The notes below the pieces were generated by a model. That model saw only the letters and a list, made by a program, of their open reading frames with translations, made no database searches and was not told the origin of the DNA. DNA of 58,069 nucleotides from assembly GCF_014737315.1 (NCBI RefSeq), contig NZ_JPUF01000017.1:1-58069 (forward strand). The letters are read 5' to 3'. Below, piece after piece: positions 39,809 through 47,591 of the stretch. Each line of letters starts with the position of its first letter. Positions within the stretch are counted from its first letter, which is position 1. Position numbers and translations under genes: made by a program. The DNA comes from Treponema zioleckii. GTDB lineage: Bacteria; Spirochaetota; Spirochaetia; Treponematales; Treponemataceae.

Positions 39809-41569
39809 CTATAAAAGAGATTTGACCTCTTTTACAATCTGTTCTGTAGACATTCCACATTCGCGCAAAAGTTCATCGGGATTGTAGCGGTCGTAGAATT
39901 GCTTTTTAAGACCGTAGTTTTTTACCAGCAATTTTTTATCCCCATAGAATGAAGCGATTTTTTGACCGAATCCGCCTTCAAGGATTCCGTCTTCAATCGT
40001 AAGGACAAGCTGATGATTCTTTTCAAGATCATGCAGAAGTTCTTCGTCGAGGCCTGAGGCAAAACGAGGATTTATCAGGGTAGGAGTAAATCCACATTTT
40101 TCTTTGATTGCAGAGGCAAGTTCCTCTCCTTTCTGGAAAAAGTCGCCGAGGGCGATGACTGCAACTTTTTCTCCCTGCTTTTCAATCTTGTAGCGGTTCA
40201 GGGCACTGTAGTCTTTATCTGCAGGGCGGTGGCTCACTGTATTTCCGGGAATCAGAATGAGGACAGGATTTTCCTTCTGCTTTGAATCCAGGCTCCAATC
40301 CAGCATGGAAATATATTCTTCCGCGCTTGAAGGGCAGAGCACTACAAGATTCGGAATGTTTGTAAAGGCTGCAAGACCGAATATGCCAAGATGGGTTACA
40401 TCTGTAAGTCCGTCAAACGACGAATAATTCATAAGCATGGTGACAGGTGTTTTGTTGATGCACACGTCCTGAGAAATCTGATCATAGGCACGCTGTAAGA
40501 AAGTCATGTTGGTCACAACAAGAGGTTTTGCACCCCGGCGGGCAATTCCCGACGCGATTGCAACGGCCGCTTCTTCTGCAATTCCTGTGTCAATGTACTG
40601 ACTTCCAAGCTTAGCCCGCTCTTCAGGACCAAGGCCTACAGACATCGGCATTGCAGGAGTTACCACTACAAAATCCTTATCCTTTTTGGCTTTTTCTACT
40701 ATATATTGGCTCGTCATGCCGAAATACGATTCACCGCTTCCAAAATTTACTGTCGGCTTTCCTGTCGCGCGGTCAAAAGGCATGCACCAGTGCCAGCTTT
40801 CCTTGTCCTTTTCCGCCAGCTCATAGCCCTTGCCTTTCTGTGTGTGAATGTGAACAACAACAGGACGATTCGAGTCACGGACTTTCTCAAAAACCGCAAT
40901 CAATGAAGAAATGTCGTTTCCGTTTTCCTCGTAGATGTAGTCCAAGCCCCACGCCCTGAACATATTGTTTTCTGCCTTGCCGTTAGAGTCACGAAGAGCT
41001 TTAAGATTCTTGTAGATTCCACCGTGGTTTTCGGCGATTGCCTGTTCGTTGTCGTTCACAACTACAATGAAATTTGAATTGAGTTCGCTTCCTGCAACGC
41101 TCAAGGCTTCCAGTGCCTCTCCGCCAGAAAGAGAGCCGTCTCCAATAATGGCAACGATATTTTCTTTTTTGCCGAGAATGTCTCTTCCCTTTGCAAGCCC
41201 CAAAGCCAACGCAATCGACGTGGAAGTGTGCCCGATGTTGAAAAAGTCGTGTTCGCTCTCATCTGGATTTGTATAGCCAGAATCTTCTGAAAAGCGGCTG
41301 TCGTCAAAGTAGCCGGCCTTTCGACCTGTGAGCATTTTATGCGCATAAGATTGGTGGGAAACGTCAAAGACGAATTTGTCGTTCGGAGAATCGAAAACAT
41401 AATGAAGAGCGATTGTCGCTTCTACAAAACCGAAGTTCGGCCCGAAATGTCCGCCGATTTTTGTAAGGCGGTTGAAAAGCCCTTCGCGGATTTCACCTGC
41501 CACAGTTTCCAGTTCCGAAACAGAACATTTCTTTAAATCCTTTGGTGAATTAATCTTGTCCAAAATCAT
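39809..41569 (-). CDS. DXS-like thiamine diphosphate enzyme (transketolase family)
   Basis: A 586-residue enzyme of the DXS/transketolase family. The ThDP motif GDGSLSGGEALEAL… to VVVNDNEQ and the N-terminal HQSYAHKML are diagnostic. The Pyr domain (…YIDTGIAEEAAVAIASG) carries the catalytic Glu. True DXS is about 620 residues, and its position inside a redox operon suggests a paralogue rather than the isoprenoid enzyme. Start at 41569 is chosen for AAGGAGA. Substrate not known. Confidence 0.85.
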   Translation of the reverse strand: MILDKINSPKDLKKCSVSELETVAGEIREGLFNRLTKIGGHFGPNFGFVEATIALHYVFDSPNDKFVFDVSHQSYAHKMLTGRKAGYFDDSRFSEDSGYTNPDESEHDFFNIGHTSTSIALALGLAKGRDILGKKENIVAIIGDGSLSGGEALEALSVAGSELNSNFIVVVNDNEQAIAENHGGIYKNLKALRDSNGKAENNMFRAWGLDYIYEENGNDISSLIAVFEKVRDSNRPVVVHIHTQKGKGYELAEKDKESWHWCMPFDRATGKPTVNFGSGESYFGMTSQYIVEKAKKDKDFVVVTPAMPMSVGLGPEERAKLGSQYIDTGIAEEAAVAIASGIARRGAKPLVVTNMTFLQRAYDQISQDVCINKTPVTMLMNYSSFDGLTDVTHLGIFGLAAFTNIPNLVVLCPSSAEEYISMLDWSLDSKQKENPVLILIPGNTVSHRPADKDYSALNRYKIEKQGEKVAVIALGDFFQKGEELASAIKEKCGFTPTLINPRFASGLDEELLHDLEKNHQLVLTIEDGILEGGFGQKIASFYGDKKLLVKNYGLKKQFYDRYNPDELLRECGMSTEQIVKEVKSLL

Positions 41570-41594
41570 AAAAAATCTCCTTATGCTAAGTTTA

Positions 41595-42497
41595 TTACCA
41601 GTTTTCATAGCGTCGCCCAGTGTCCAGCGAGCTTAATTTTTTTATTTCATTCTCAGTCAGTTCAAAATCCCAGACATCAAAGTTTTCCGCAATGTGGGCT
41701 GGGTTTGAGCTTCCGGGAATTGCGATGTAACCCGCCTGCAAATGCCAGCGGACGATGATTTGTGCGGCAGTTTTACCGTGGGCACGGGCGATTTCCAGCA
41801 CAGCCGGGTTTTGCAGATGCTCTTTTGTGTGGCCGCGACCGCCGAATGGATAATAGCTTTCTATATAAATCCCTTTTTTGCTTGCCCAGTCGCGCAGAGA
41901 ATTATTCTGATATTTCAAGTGGTTTTCGTTTTGAATGACTGCCGGCGGAATCTCAAAATCGTTTATAAAATGCAAGATTGATTTTTCCGTGTAAAAGTTT
42001 GAGATTCCAATAGAATGAATCTTGCCATCCTTAACTCCTCGAATCATCGCATTGTAAACTGCGTCGTCGCCAGAGGCTGAACCGTGCTGATGAAGAAGAA
42101 CAAGGTCGATGTAAGAAAGCCCAAGTTTTTGCAAAGAATCGTCAATATCCTTGTCTGGAGAATTGCTCCACGGAACGAGTTTTGTGGTAACAAAGATTTC
42201 TTCCCGCTTGCAGATTCCGTCTTTTATAGCACGGCCAATTGCATTCCCAACTTCACTTTCGTTGCCATAATATTTTGCAGTATCAATTAAACGGTAGCCG
42301 GATTTGAGCGCAGCATAAACGGCGTTTTCGCAGGTCGCGCCTGTAAGTGTCCAGGTACCAAGTCCAAGAATTGGCATTTCGTAACCGGAATTCAATTCTA
42401 TATTCGTCGCAAACTTTCCCATGTGTTTTTCCTCAGCCATAACAAAAGCCGTCATAAGTAATACCACAAGAAACAGAAATAGTTTTTTCAAAAGCAT
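41595..42497 (-). CDS. Exported aldo/keto reductase, intact
   Basis: A 300-residue aldo/keto reductase with a signal peptide (MLLKKLFLFLVVLLMTAFVMA). The tetrad is complete: Asp and Tyr in LIDTAKYYGNE, Lys in FVTTKLV, His in LLHQHGS. The NADPH motif is YIAIPGSSNP. GKIHSIGISNFY aligns with the TGA position of the paralogue at 23.6 kb and proves Gly is normal there. It lies 25 bases before the DXS-like gene in the same operon. Confidence 0.93.
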   Translation of the reverse strand: MLLKKLFLFLVVLLMTAFVMAEEKHMGKFATNIELNSGYEMPILGLGTWTLTGATCENAVYAALKSGYRLIDTAKYYGNESEVGNAIGRAIKDGICKREEIFVTTKLVPWSNSPDKDIDDSLQKLGLSYIDLVLLHQHGSASGDDAVYNAMIRGVKDGKIHSIGISNFYTEKSILHFINDFEIPPAVIQNENHLKYQNNSLRDWASKKGIYIESYYPFGGRGHTKEHLQNPAVLEIARAHGKTAAQIIVRWHLQAGYIAIPGSSNPAHIAENFDVWDFELTENEIKKLSSLDTGRRYENW

Positions 42498-42503
42498 TTC
42501 CTT

Positions 42504-42992
42504 CTATTCCATTACAGAAAAGACAGCAGTTACATTGCCTTTGCCCAGAATCTTTTTGAGCTTGGCCTGTGTAATAGTGGTGGTTGAGCCTGTCGAAACC
42601 ACTTTTCCAAGCCGTGTGAAGTTCCAGCTGTTTTTGTCGTAGTAAATCGTAATCTGATTCCCCTGATACAGAATAATGTCGCCGGCGCTCGTTGTAATTT
42701 GAGTGTCGTTTCGAGGAAGCGTTTTTCCGAGCGAGCCGACTTTCTCAAAATTGCCGTAATCGTGCATTGAAATCGTTACAGCTCCTTTTTTCAAAAGCTC
42801 ATAGAACGCCACAGCCGAAGAATTGTCGGTCAGGGTAGCGGTGAGAGTATGATTTCCGCTTTCGCTTGTGATTTCAATCTGGATTTTCATTGTGGCTTCT
42901 CCTTTTTCTGTTGATGATTTATTATTCCCGCCTGCACAGGCTGTCATGGTAAAGAAGCCCAGCAGAGCAAAAATCGAAATAATTTTTTTCAT
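42504..42992 (-). CDS. Cyclophilin-like-fold lipoprotein
   Basis: A 162-residue lipoprotein (MKKIISIFALLGFFTMTACAGG; lipobox MTAC). The mature part is a cyclophilin-like domain (IQIEITSESGNHTLTATLTDNSSAVAFYELL, then GDIILYQGNQITIYYDKNSWNFTRLG). The start at 42992 has GGAG six bases upstream; an earlier Met (43004) is less likely. Near the end, KVVSTGSTTT is encoded by a dispersed 24-base repeat, an insertion before ITQAKLKKILGKGNV. First gene of the operon under the TetR operator. Confidence 0.85.
   Translation of the reverse strand: MKKIISIFALLGFFTMTACAGGNNKSSTEKGEATMKIQIEITSESGNHTLTATLTDNSSAVAFYELLKKGAVTISMHDYGNFEKVGSLGKTLPRNDTQITTSAGDIILYQGNQITIYYDKNSWNFTRLGKVVSTGSTTTITQAKLKKILGKGNVTAVFSVME
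42579..42602. repeat. 24-base dispersed repeat inside a gene
   Basis: GGTGGTTGAGCCTGTCGAAACCAC, with GTGGTT/AACCAC inverted ends, codes VVSTGSTT in frame in the cyclophilin-like lipoprotein. 22 of 24 bases match the intergenic copy at 38188-38211. Confidence 0.75.
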
Positions 42993-43013
42993 TGTTTTCT
43001 CCATATTTTTCTA

Positions 43014-43126
43014 GGGCGTTCGGCGTTCGCTTTGCTCTCGCCACCGGGCTTTGCGCACTTCGCTAACGCTCATCCTCCTCGCTTCGCTGCGGTGGACCGC
43101 TTCGCGGGTGCTCCAATCCCTAACGC
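43014..43126 (-). repeat. GCGTTAGGGATTG palindromic repeat, copy 6
   Basis: GGGCGTTCGGCG…CCACCGGGCTTTGCG at one end and CTCCAATCCCTAACGC at the other. It sits in the 5' untranslated region of the cyclophilin-like operon, between the promoter and the first gene. Confidence 0.8.
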
Positions 43127-43143
43127 GTTTTAGTAACATAATG

Positions 43144-43204
43144 TCACTTAACTAAAATGTATGCCATCTTTTGTGACTTGTCAATACTAAAATCTTATTT
43201 TAGT
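43144..43204. promoter_or_regulatory. Divergent TetR operator and reverse promoter
   Basis: A perfect inverted repeat ACTAAAAT-CTT-ATTTTAGT (43186-43204) lies upstream of the TetR gene, and another ACTAAAAT half-site is at 43151-43158. The reverse promoter has TTGACA (complement of 43179-43184), a 17-base spacer and TACATT (complement of 43156-43161). The half-site covers the -10, so a bound repressor would shut the operon. Confidence 0.8.
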
Positions 43205-43255
43205 GACAAAAAGTTGCTTATTGCATAAATCCCGCCGCTGTGCTATTCTGCTTTT

Positions 43256-43894
43256 ATGCCAAATTATATCCGCGCGCGAAGCGACGAACACAAAGAAGAG
43301 CGACTTTCTCAAATCAAAGAGGCAACGGCAGAACTTTTTCAAAACGCCCCTTACACCGAAATTACGCTCACCACAATTGCAGAAAAACTTGGCTGGTCAC
43401 GGGCCAACCTTTACAAATACGTTACAACTAAAGAAGAAATCTTTTTGGAAATCGCTGCTGAAAAAATGAATGCCTATTACGGCTCTCTGCTTTCGGCTTT
43501 TCCGGAAGGCAATAATTTTTCTATTGAAGTGATTTCAGAAGTCTGGGCAGGAATCTTAAATGCCAATCAGGATTATATGCGTTATGTTTCTTACCTTAAC
43601 CCGGTAATTGAAACGAATGTTACGGTGGAACGGCTTGCCGCCTTTAAGAAAAAATATTATGAGCTTGCCTACGCTTTCCGCGACAGACTTTCAAAAATGC
43701 TAAAAATCAGTCAGGAAGTTGCCTACAAAATTCAGCTGGACGTGCTTTTTTATGCTTCATCAAGTGCCGTCTGCTGCTACAAAAATCCGCTGGTTCAGGA
43801 AGCCCTCAAGCAAATCAATATCACTCCGCCGCCAATGGATTTTTACAAAGACATGAAGGACTTTCTTAAAATGCGGCTGGACTGGAAAGAGTAA
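43256..43894 (+). CDS. TetR family regulator of the detox operon
   Basis: A 212-residue TetR-type regulator. The HTH is at about 25-60 (PYTEITLTTIAEKLGWSRANLYKYV), followed by a C-terminal ligand domain (QEVAYKIQLDVLFYASSSAV). Divergent from the cyclophilin-like operon with the operator between. A likely self-regulating repressor that responds to an electrophile or drug. No clear Shine-Dalgarno; a TTGCAT-N17-TATTCT promoter close to the ATG suggests a very short leader. Confidence 0.9.
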   Translation: MPNYIRARSDEHKEERLSQIKEATAELFQNAPYTEITLTTIAEKLGWSRANLYKYVTTKEEIFLEIAAEKMNAYYGSLLSAFPEGNNFSIEVISEVWAGILNANQDYMRYVSYLNPVIETNVTVERLAAFKKKYYELAYAFRDRLSKMLKISQEVAYKIQLDVLFYASSSAVCCYKNPLVQEALKQINITPPPMDFYKDMKDFLKMRLDWKE

Positions 43895-43957
43895 GAGTAG
43901 GAAATCATTTTGGATCAGAAGAGATTGTAGTTTTTATATTACGATTCATTCTTTCCT

Positions 43958-44608
43958 TTATAAAAAGAATAGGATATTGTCTTCAGGCTTCGTATACGTT
44001 GTTTTGGTCTTTACGGTTCCGTCTTGCCAAAAAGTGTATTCATACCATTCTTCGTAGCCGCCACTGTTTTTAAAATAGATTTTATTTCCGCAGGAGTCAT
44101 ATTCAAAATATTCATCTCCATTGTCGATTGTCGCGGTGGAGGTTTTTCCATCATTATCAACAGTATATACTTCGGTTATGGTTCCATTAAATTCATACCA
44201 GGCCTCAATTCCAGAATTGTACCGCAAATGAATGAGTCTGTTTTTATCATCGTATTCAAACCATTGTTCAATTTCGTTGGAATCTTTTTCGTAAATCACA
44301 TTTCCTTTGGAATCAAGCTCGCTCCACGATTCGCTGTTTTTCTCTGAGTTAAAAAAACTCACCGTATGCATTTTAGTTCCGGTCTCGTCGTAATCAAAGA
44401 TATATTCGCTTCCGTTGCTGTATTTTGTACAAATTTTTCGGCCCTGCGCGTCAAATTCACTCCATTCAGAAATTTTCAGATTTTTTACATAAGTTTTTCC
44501 TTCGGCACTCACTTTTTTTCGGACTATAGAACCTACCTTTTTGTTGAAAGTACACGACGAATTAAAAAGGATTACTGCCGAACAAAATAATAAAACAAAC
44601 TTTTTCAA
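43958..44608 (-). CDS. Short YD-repeat lipoprotein
   Basis: A 216-residue lipoprotein (signal and Cys in MKKFVLLFCSAVILFNSSCTF). About six to seven YD-like units (SEFDAQGRKI, FDYDETGTKM, SELDSKGNVI, FEYDDKNRLI…), each about 20 residues. A smaller version of the protein at 34 kb; the two probably have similar surface roles. Confidence 0.85.
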   Translation of the reverse strand: MKKFVLLFCSAVILFNSSCTFNKKVGSIVRKKVSAEGKTYVKNLKISEWSEFDAQGRKICTKYSNGSEYIFDYDETGTKMHTVSFFNSEKNSESWSELDSKGNVIYEKDSNEIEQWFEYDDKNRLIHLRYNSGIEAWYEFNGTITEVYTVDNDGKTSTATIDNGDEYFEYDSCGNKIYFKNSGGYEEWYEYTFWQDGTVKTKTTYTKPEDNILFFL

Positions 44609-44711
44609 AATTGGCTCCTGTTTACTGATAAATTATAAAACGATTCTAGAGGTTTCTGCAAATTCCCGTAAAGTTTGAATGCCGCTGTACCGCAGGAGAA
44701 TAAATCCTATT

Positions 44712-44768
44712 TGTCGTTCCGCTGTCACTTGTGATGTCAATCTGAATTTTTATTGTGGATGCTCCCTG
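44712..44768 (-). pseudogene. Fragment of a cyclophilin-like lipoprotein paralogue
   Basis: The reverse strand encodes GASTIKIQIDITSDSGTTN, which matches GEATMKIQIEITSESGNHT of the cyclophilin-like protein at 42.9 kb in 19 aligned residues with few changes. Only about 57 bases remain. A duplicated and lost copy. Confidence 0.6.
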
Positions 44769-44790
44769 TTTGCGAAATTCGCTCAAAAAA

Positions 44791-45216
44791 CTATTTGTTG
44801 ATAAAATAAAGCCCTACAAGGCAGATTACAACTCCTGCAATTTTCGAAACGCTCAGCTGTTCCTTGTACAAAAAGAATCCAACGAAAATAAGCACTGCGG
44901 CCAGGATTGTGCTTGAAACGAGCGCAAGTGTGTTCACTTTCCAGCCTGATTTGTAGGCGCAAATAAAGCCAACTTCAAGCCCGGTGATTACGACTCCAAG
45001 AATAATTGTTGCCCAGTTTGTCAGCGCGAAGTCACTAAAGGAAGGTTTCGCTTTTGATGTGACGATAAACATTATGAACGAAAAAACAGACGAAACGGCA
45101 TAAGTCACCGTCATTGAAGCATAAGTGTTCATCGATTCTGGAATGCCTTTCGCACAAATCTGATAAAGCGTGTTTGCTGTAACGATTAATAAAATTGGCC
45201 AGATGTATGAAAACAT
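44791..45216 (-). CDS. EamA/DMT-type small transporter
   Basis: A 141-residue membrane protein with four to five transmembrane helices (MFSYIWPILLIVTANTLYQI, then TYAVSSVFSFIMFI, ILGVVITGLEVGFIC, TILAAVLIFVGFFLY and GVVICLVGLYF). The sequence of the EamA half (FLYKEQLSVSKIAGVVICLVG) is typical. One half-size unit must dimerise. Start 45216 chosen for AAGGAG. Confidence 0.85.
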   Translation of the reverse strand: MFSYIWPILLIVTANTLYQICAKGIPESMNTYASMTVTYAVSSVFSFIMFIVTSKAKPSFSDFALTNWATIILGVVITGLEVGFICAYKSGWKVNTLALVSSTILAAVLIFVGFFLYKEQLSVSKIAGVVICLVGLYFINK

Positions 45217-45246
45217 GATGGACTCCTTTTTATGTTGTTTGTCCAT

Positions 45247-45708
45247 CTTCTAAGACCTAACGATGAGACTGAATGTTTAAAACATTCCTACCCGGTGGCA
45301 GTAATTTTAAATTATCAGAATTGGCTAAAATCATCAATGCGTATTTTGATTATAAAGGCAAATGTTGAGTTTCTGTGGAGTTTTTACAAACCTTGTCATT
45401 CTATGAAAATTCGGAATTTCCATAGAAGTAATAAAGGGAACTTCAAAAAAGTTCAGTTTTTCGAAGTTCCCTAAAGTTTTTCAGGCTATATTTTTTTATA
45501 GAAATCCTATAGACAATCAAAAAGCAACTTTGTTTTTTCATGATTATACTTGAATCATGAAATTGAAGAAAAATGTCAAACTGCTGAAAATTCAATGATT
45601 GTAAAAAAAAGTGACAAAATCACAGAAAAAATATCAATTCTGTGTTAGAACAATATCGTACTTTTATGCGGAAAACACAAAACGCATAAAAATGCAAGGA
45701 GTATCAAA
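45247..45708. other. 460-base gap full of inverted repeats
   Basis: No gene seen. Five inverted repeats lie here: TTCTATG…CATAGAA (45399-45427); AGGGAACTTC/GAAGTTCCCT (45435-45472), whose GAAGTTCCC end recurs near 56962; TTTCATGATT/AATCATGAAA (45536-45562); CACAGAA/TTCTGTG (45621-45644); and TTTTATGCG/CGCATAAAA (45662-45691), just before the AAGGAG of the TlpA gene. The 45435 structure is followed by T-rich sequence and may terminate transcription. The last may regulate tlpA translation. Confidence 0.5.
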
Positions 45709-46224
45709 ATGAAAAAGATTTTTGCGATAATCGCATTGCTCGCACTTACGACACTTTCTTTTGCGCAGAAAGCTGGCGACAAAATTTCGTTCAGCGCTAC
45801 GGACATGAGCGGAAAGACTGTTTCAAGCGATATTTTTGCCAAAAACAAAGTGACGATGGTGAATATTTGGGGAACTTTTTGCGGACCGTGCATCCGTGAA
45901 ATGCCTGACCTTGCTAAACTCAACGAGGCGAACAAATCGAACGGCGTTGAGGTAGTCGGAATCGTGATTGACATTCTTGACCGAAAAGGAAACGTTGATT
46001 CTCGCGTAAAATCAAGCGGAGAGACAATCATCAAGCAGACGGGCGCGAATTACACGCACATAATTCCGACAAAAGAAATGTTTTCTGGTTTTCTCAAAAA
46101 CATTCAGGCTGTTCCGACAACGATTTTTGTTGACTCAAACGGAAAACAGATTGGCGAAGCCTATCTCGGCGCAAGAAGCCAGAAAGACTGGCAGAAAATC
46201 ATCGATGAAATTTTGAAAAAATAA
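45709..46224 (+). CDS. TlpA-like thiol-disulfide oxidoreductase
   Basis: A 171-residue periplasmic thioredoxin. The signal peptide is MKKIFAIIALLALTTLSFA. The active site is WGTFCGPCIREM (CGPC) and the cis-Pro is in AVPTTIF. It precedes a CD1871A-type CXXC membrane peptide and a polyferredoxin-like protein in one operon, a set known from anaerobes. Probable role: feeds electrons from the membrane protein to periplasmic disulfides. Confidence 0.92.
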   Translation: MKKIFAIIALLALTTLSFAQKAGDKISFSATDMSGKTVSSDIFAKNKVTMVNIWGTFCGPCIREMPDLAKLNEANKSNGVEVVGIVIDILDRKGNVDSRVKSSGETIIKQTGANYTHIIPTKEMFSGFLKNIQAVPTTIFVDSNGKQIGEAYLGARSQKDWQKIIDEILKK

Positions 46225-46234
46225 GATTTTAAAA

Positions 46235-46387
46235 ATGAGATTGACCGAAAGAAAACGAAAAATCATCGCAGCAATTTCCCTTTGCCTTGGAATCTTATTC
46301 GTAATTACGGGCATTTTCCGAGGCGAGGCGGAGACCGTTTTTTATAAAGCCACCAGAATCTGCATGGAATGCATCGGAATCGGGTGA
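46235..46387 (+). CDS. CD1871A-family CXXC peptide
   Basis: A 50-residue protein: positive N-terminus MRLTERKRK, one membrane helix IIAAISLCLGILFVITGIF and a C-terminal CMECIGIG (CXXC). This pattern defines the CD1871A family found between TlpA and 4Fe-4S genes. It begins ten bases after the tlpA stop and ends 22 bases before the next gene. A ligand or redox role for the two Cys is likely. Confidence 0.8.
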   Translation: MRLTERKRKIIAAISLCLGILFVITGIFRGEAETVFYKATRICMECIGIG

Positions 46388-46409
46388 TTTTTCGTACTGG
46401 GGACAACAA

Positions 46410-47273
46410 ATGGCAGGTAAATTAAAACTAAAAAAACATTCTCGCATTCGTCTCATAATACAGGCATGTTTTGCAGCCCTTTCAAACGGCTACATAAAAG
46501 GCTTTGCGCAAGGAAAGATTTTTGAAGGCAACTCCAAATTCGTCTGCGTTCCCGGCATGAACTGCTATTCCTGTCCGGGCGCGCTCGGCGCATGTCCGAT
46601 TGGCTCATTGCAGGCAACGCTCAACGCCCGCGAGTACAGAATCTCACTGTATGTTGTGGGCCTTCTTGTGATTTTTGGAACGTTGCTCGGACGATTCGTG
46701 TGCGGTTTTCTTTGTCCGTTCGGTTTGATTCAGGATTTGCTTTTTAAGATTCCCTTCGTCAAAAAAATCCGCCGTCTTCCGGGCGAAAAAGGACTGAGAT
46801 GGCTGCGCTTTGTGTTTCTTGGAATCTTCGTTATTCTTCTTCCAATGTTCGTGATTGACATTACCGGCTTGGGCGAACCGTGGTTCTGCAAGTGGATTTG
46901 CCCGGTCGGCACGCTTGAGGGCGGAATTCCGCTTGTGCTTCTGAACAATGCGATGCGTGGCGCGGCTGGATTTATCTTTAGATGGAAAATCGCAATTCTC
47001 GCAATTACGCTATTTTCTTCTATTATATTGTATCGTCCGTTCTGCCGATACGTTTGCCCGCTCGGTGCGATTTACGGCATTTTCAACAAAATCTCGTTCT
47101 ACCGATTCAAAATCGACGAGACAAAATGCACAAAATGCGGTGCGTGCCAGAAAATCTGCAAACTCGATATTCCCGTGTACGAAAAACCGAATTCGGCTGA
47201 CTGCATCCGTTGCGGCGACTGCAAAGCTGCATGTCCGCACGGTGCAATTCGTCCGTTAAAATCGGTAAATTGA
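46410..47273 (+). CDS. 4Fe-4S membrane protein (NapH/polyferredoxin-like)
   Basis: A 287-residue protein with five to six membrane segments and many Cys: CYSCPGALGACP, CGFLCPFG, CKWICPVG, CRYVCPLG, and a C-terminal pair of ferredoxin motifs (CTKCGACQKICK and CIRCGDCKAACP). It is related to NapH/CcoG-type membrane ferredoxins, transferring electrons from the cytosol to the membrane. Its place after TlpA and CD1871A suggests an electron path to the thioredoxin. Confidence 0.92.
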   Translation: MAGKLKLKKHSRIRLIIQACFAALSNGYIKGFAQGKIFEGNSKFVCVPGMNCYSCPGALGACPIGSLQATLNAREYRISLYVVGLLVIFGTLLGRFVCGFLCPFGLIQDLLFKIPFVKKIRRLPGEKGLRWLRFVFLGIFVILLPMFVIDITGLGEPWFCKWICPVGTLEGGIPLVLLNNAMRGAAGFIFRWKIAILAITLFSSIILYRPFCRYVCPLGAIYGIFNKISFYRFKIDETKCTKCGACQKICKLDIPVYEKPNSADCIRCGDCKAACPHGAIRPLKSVN

Positions 47274-47285
47274 CACCGTATGATT

Positions 47286-47468
47286 TTATTTTTCGGCAGG
47301 CTCCCATTTGCAGCGAACTGGAGAAACGATTGAGCCGTCTTTTTTCATGGCGGTCATTGTTTTGTCCACAACTTTTCGGTCTAAGCCGGTAAGTTCTGCA
47401 ATTTTTCCTGCGTTAAGCGGTTCTCCCGCTTTTTTCATTGCCTCAAGAATCTGTTCTTTTTCTGCCAT
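47286..47468 (-). CDS. Small winged-helix protein
   Basis: A 60-residue winged-helix domain (EQILEAMKKAGEPLNAGKIAELTG, LDRKVVDKTMTAMKKDGSI). ATG at 47468 follows GGAGG. Probably a regulator of a single small domain. Convergent with the 4Fe-4S gene by 12 bases. Upstream longer frame rejected for lack of a ribosome site. Confidence 0.78.
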   Translation of the reverse strand: MAEKEQILEAMKKAGEPLNAGKIAELTGLDRKVVDKTMTAMKKDGSIVSPVRCKWEPAEK

Positions 47469-47591
47469 AGTGCGTTCCTCCGTTTTGTTTATGCACAAAA
47501 GTTCCCTATATTCTAGCATGAGAAGTGGATTTTGCAACATTGAATCAATAATGGATTTTTTTCTCTGCTTTTTGCTATAATTCACTTCAAT

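Noticed and set aside
39537-39887. Open frame antisense to the cupin and transketolase genes
   Set aside because: Its codons mirror the conserved genes on the other strand, and it has no ribosome site or family match.
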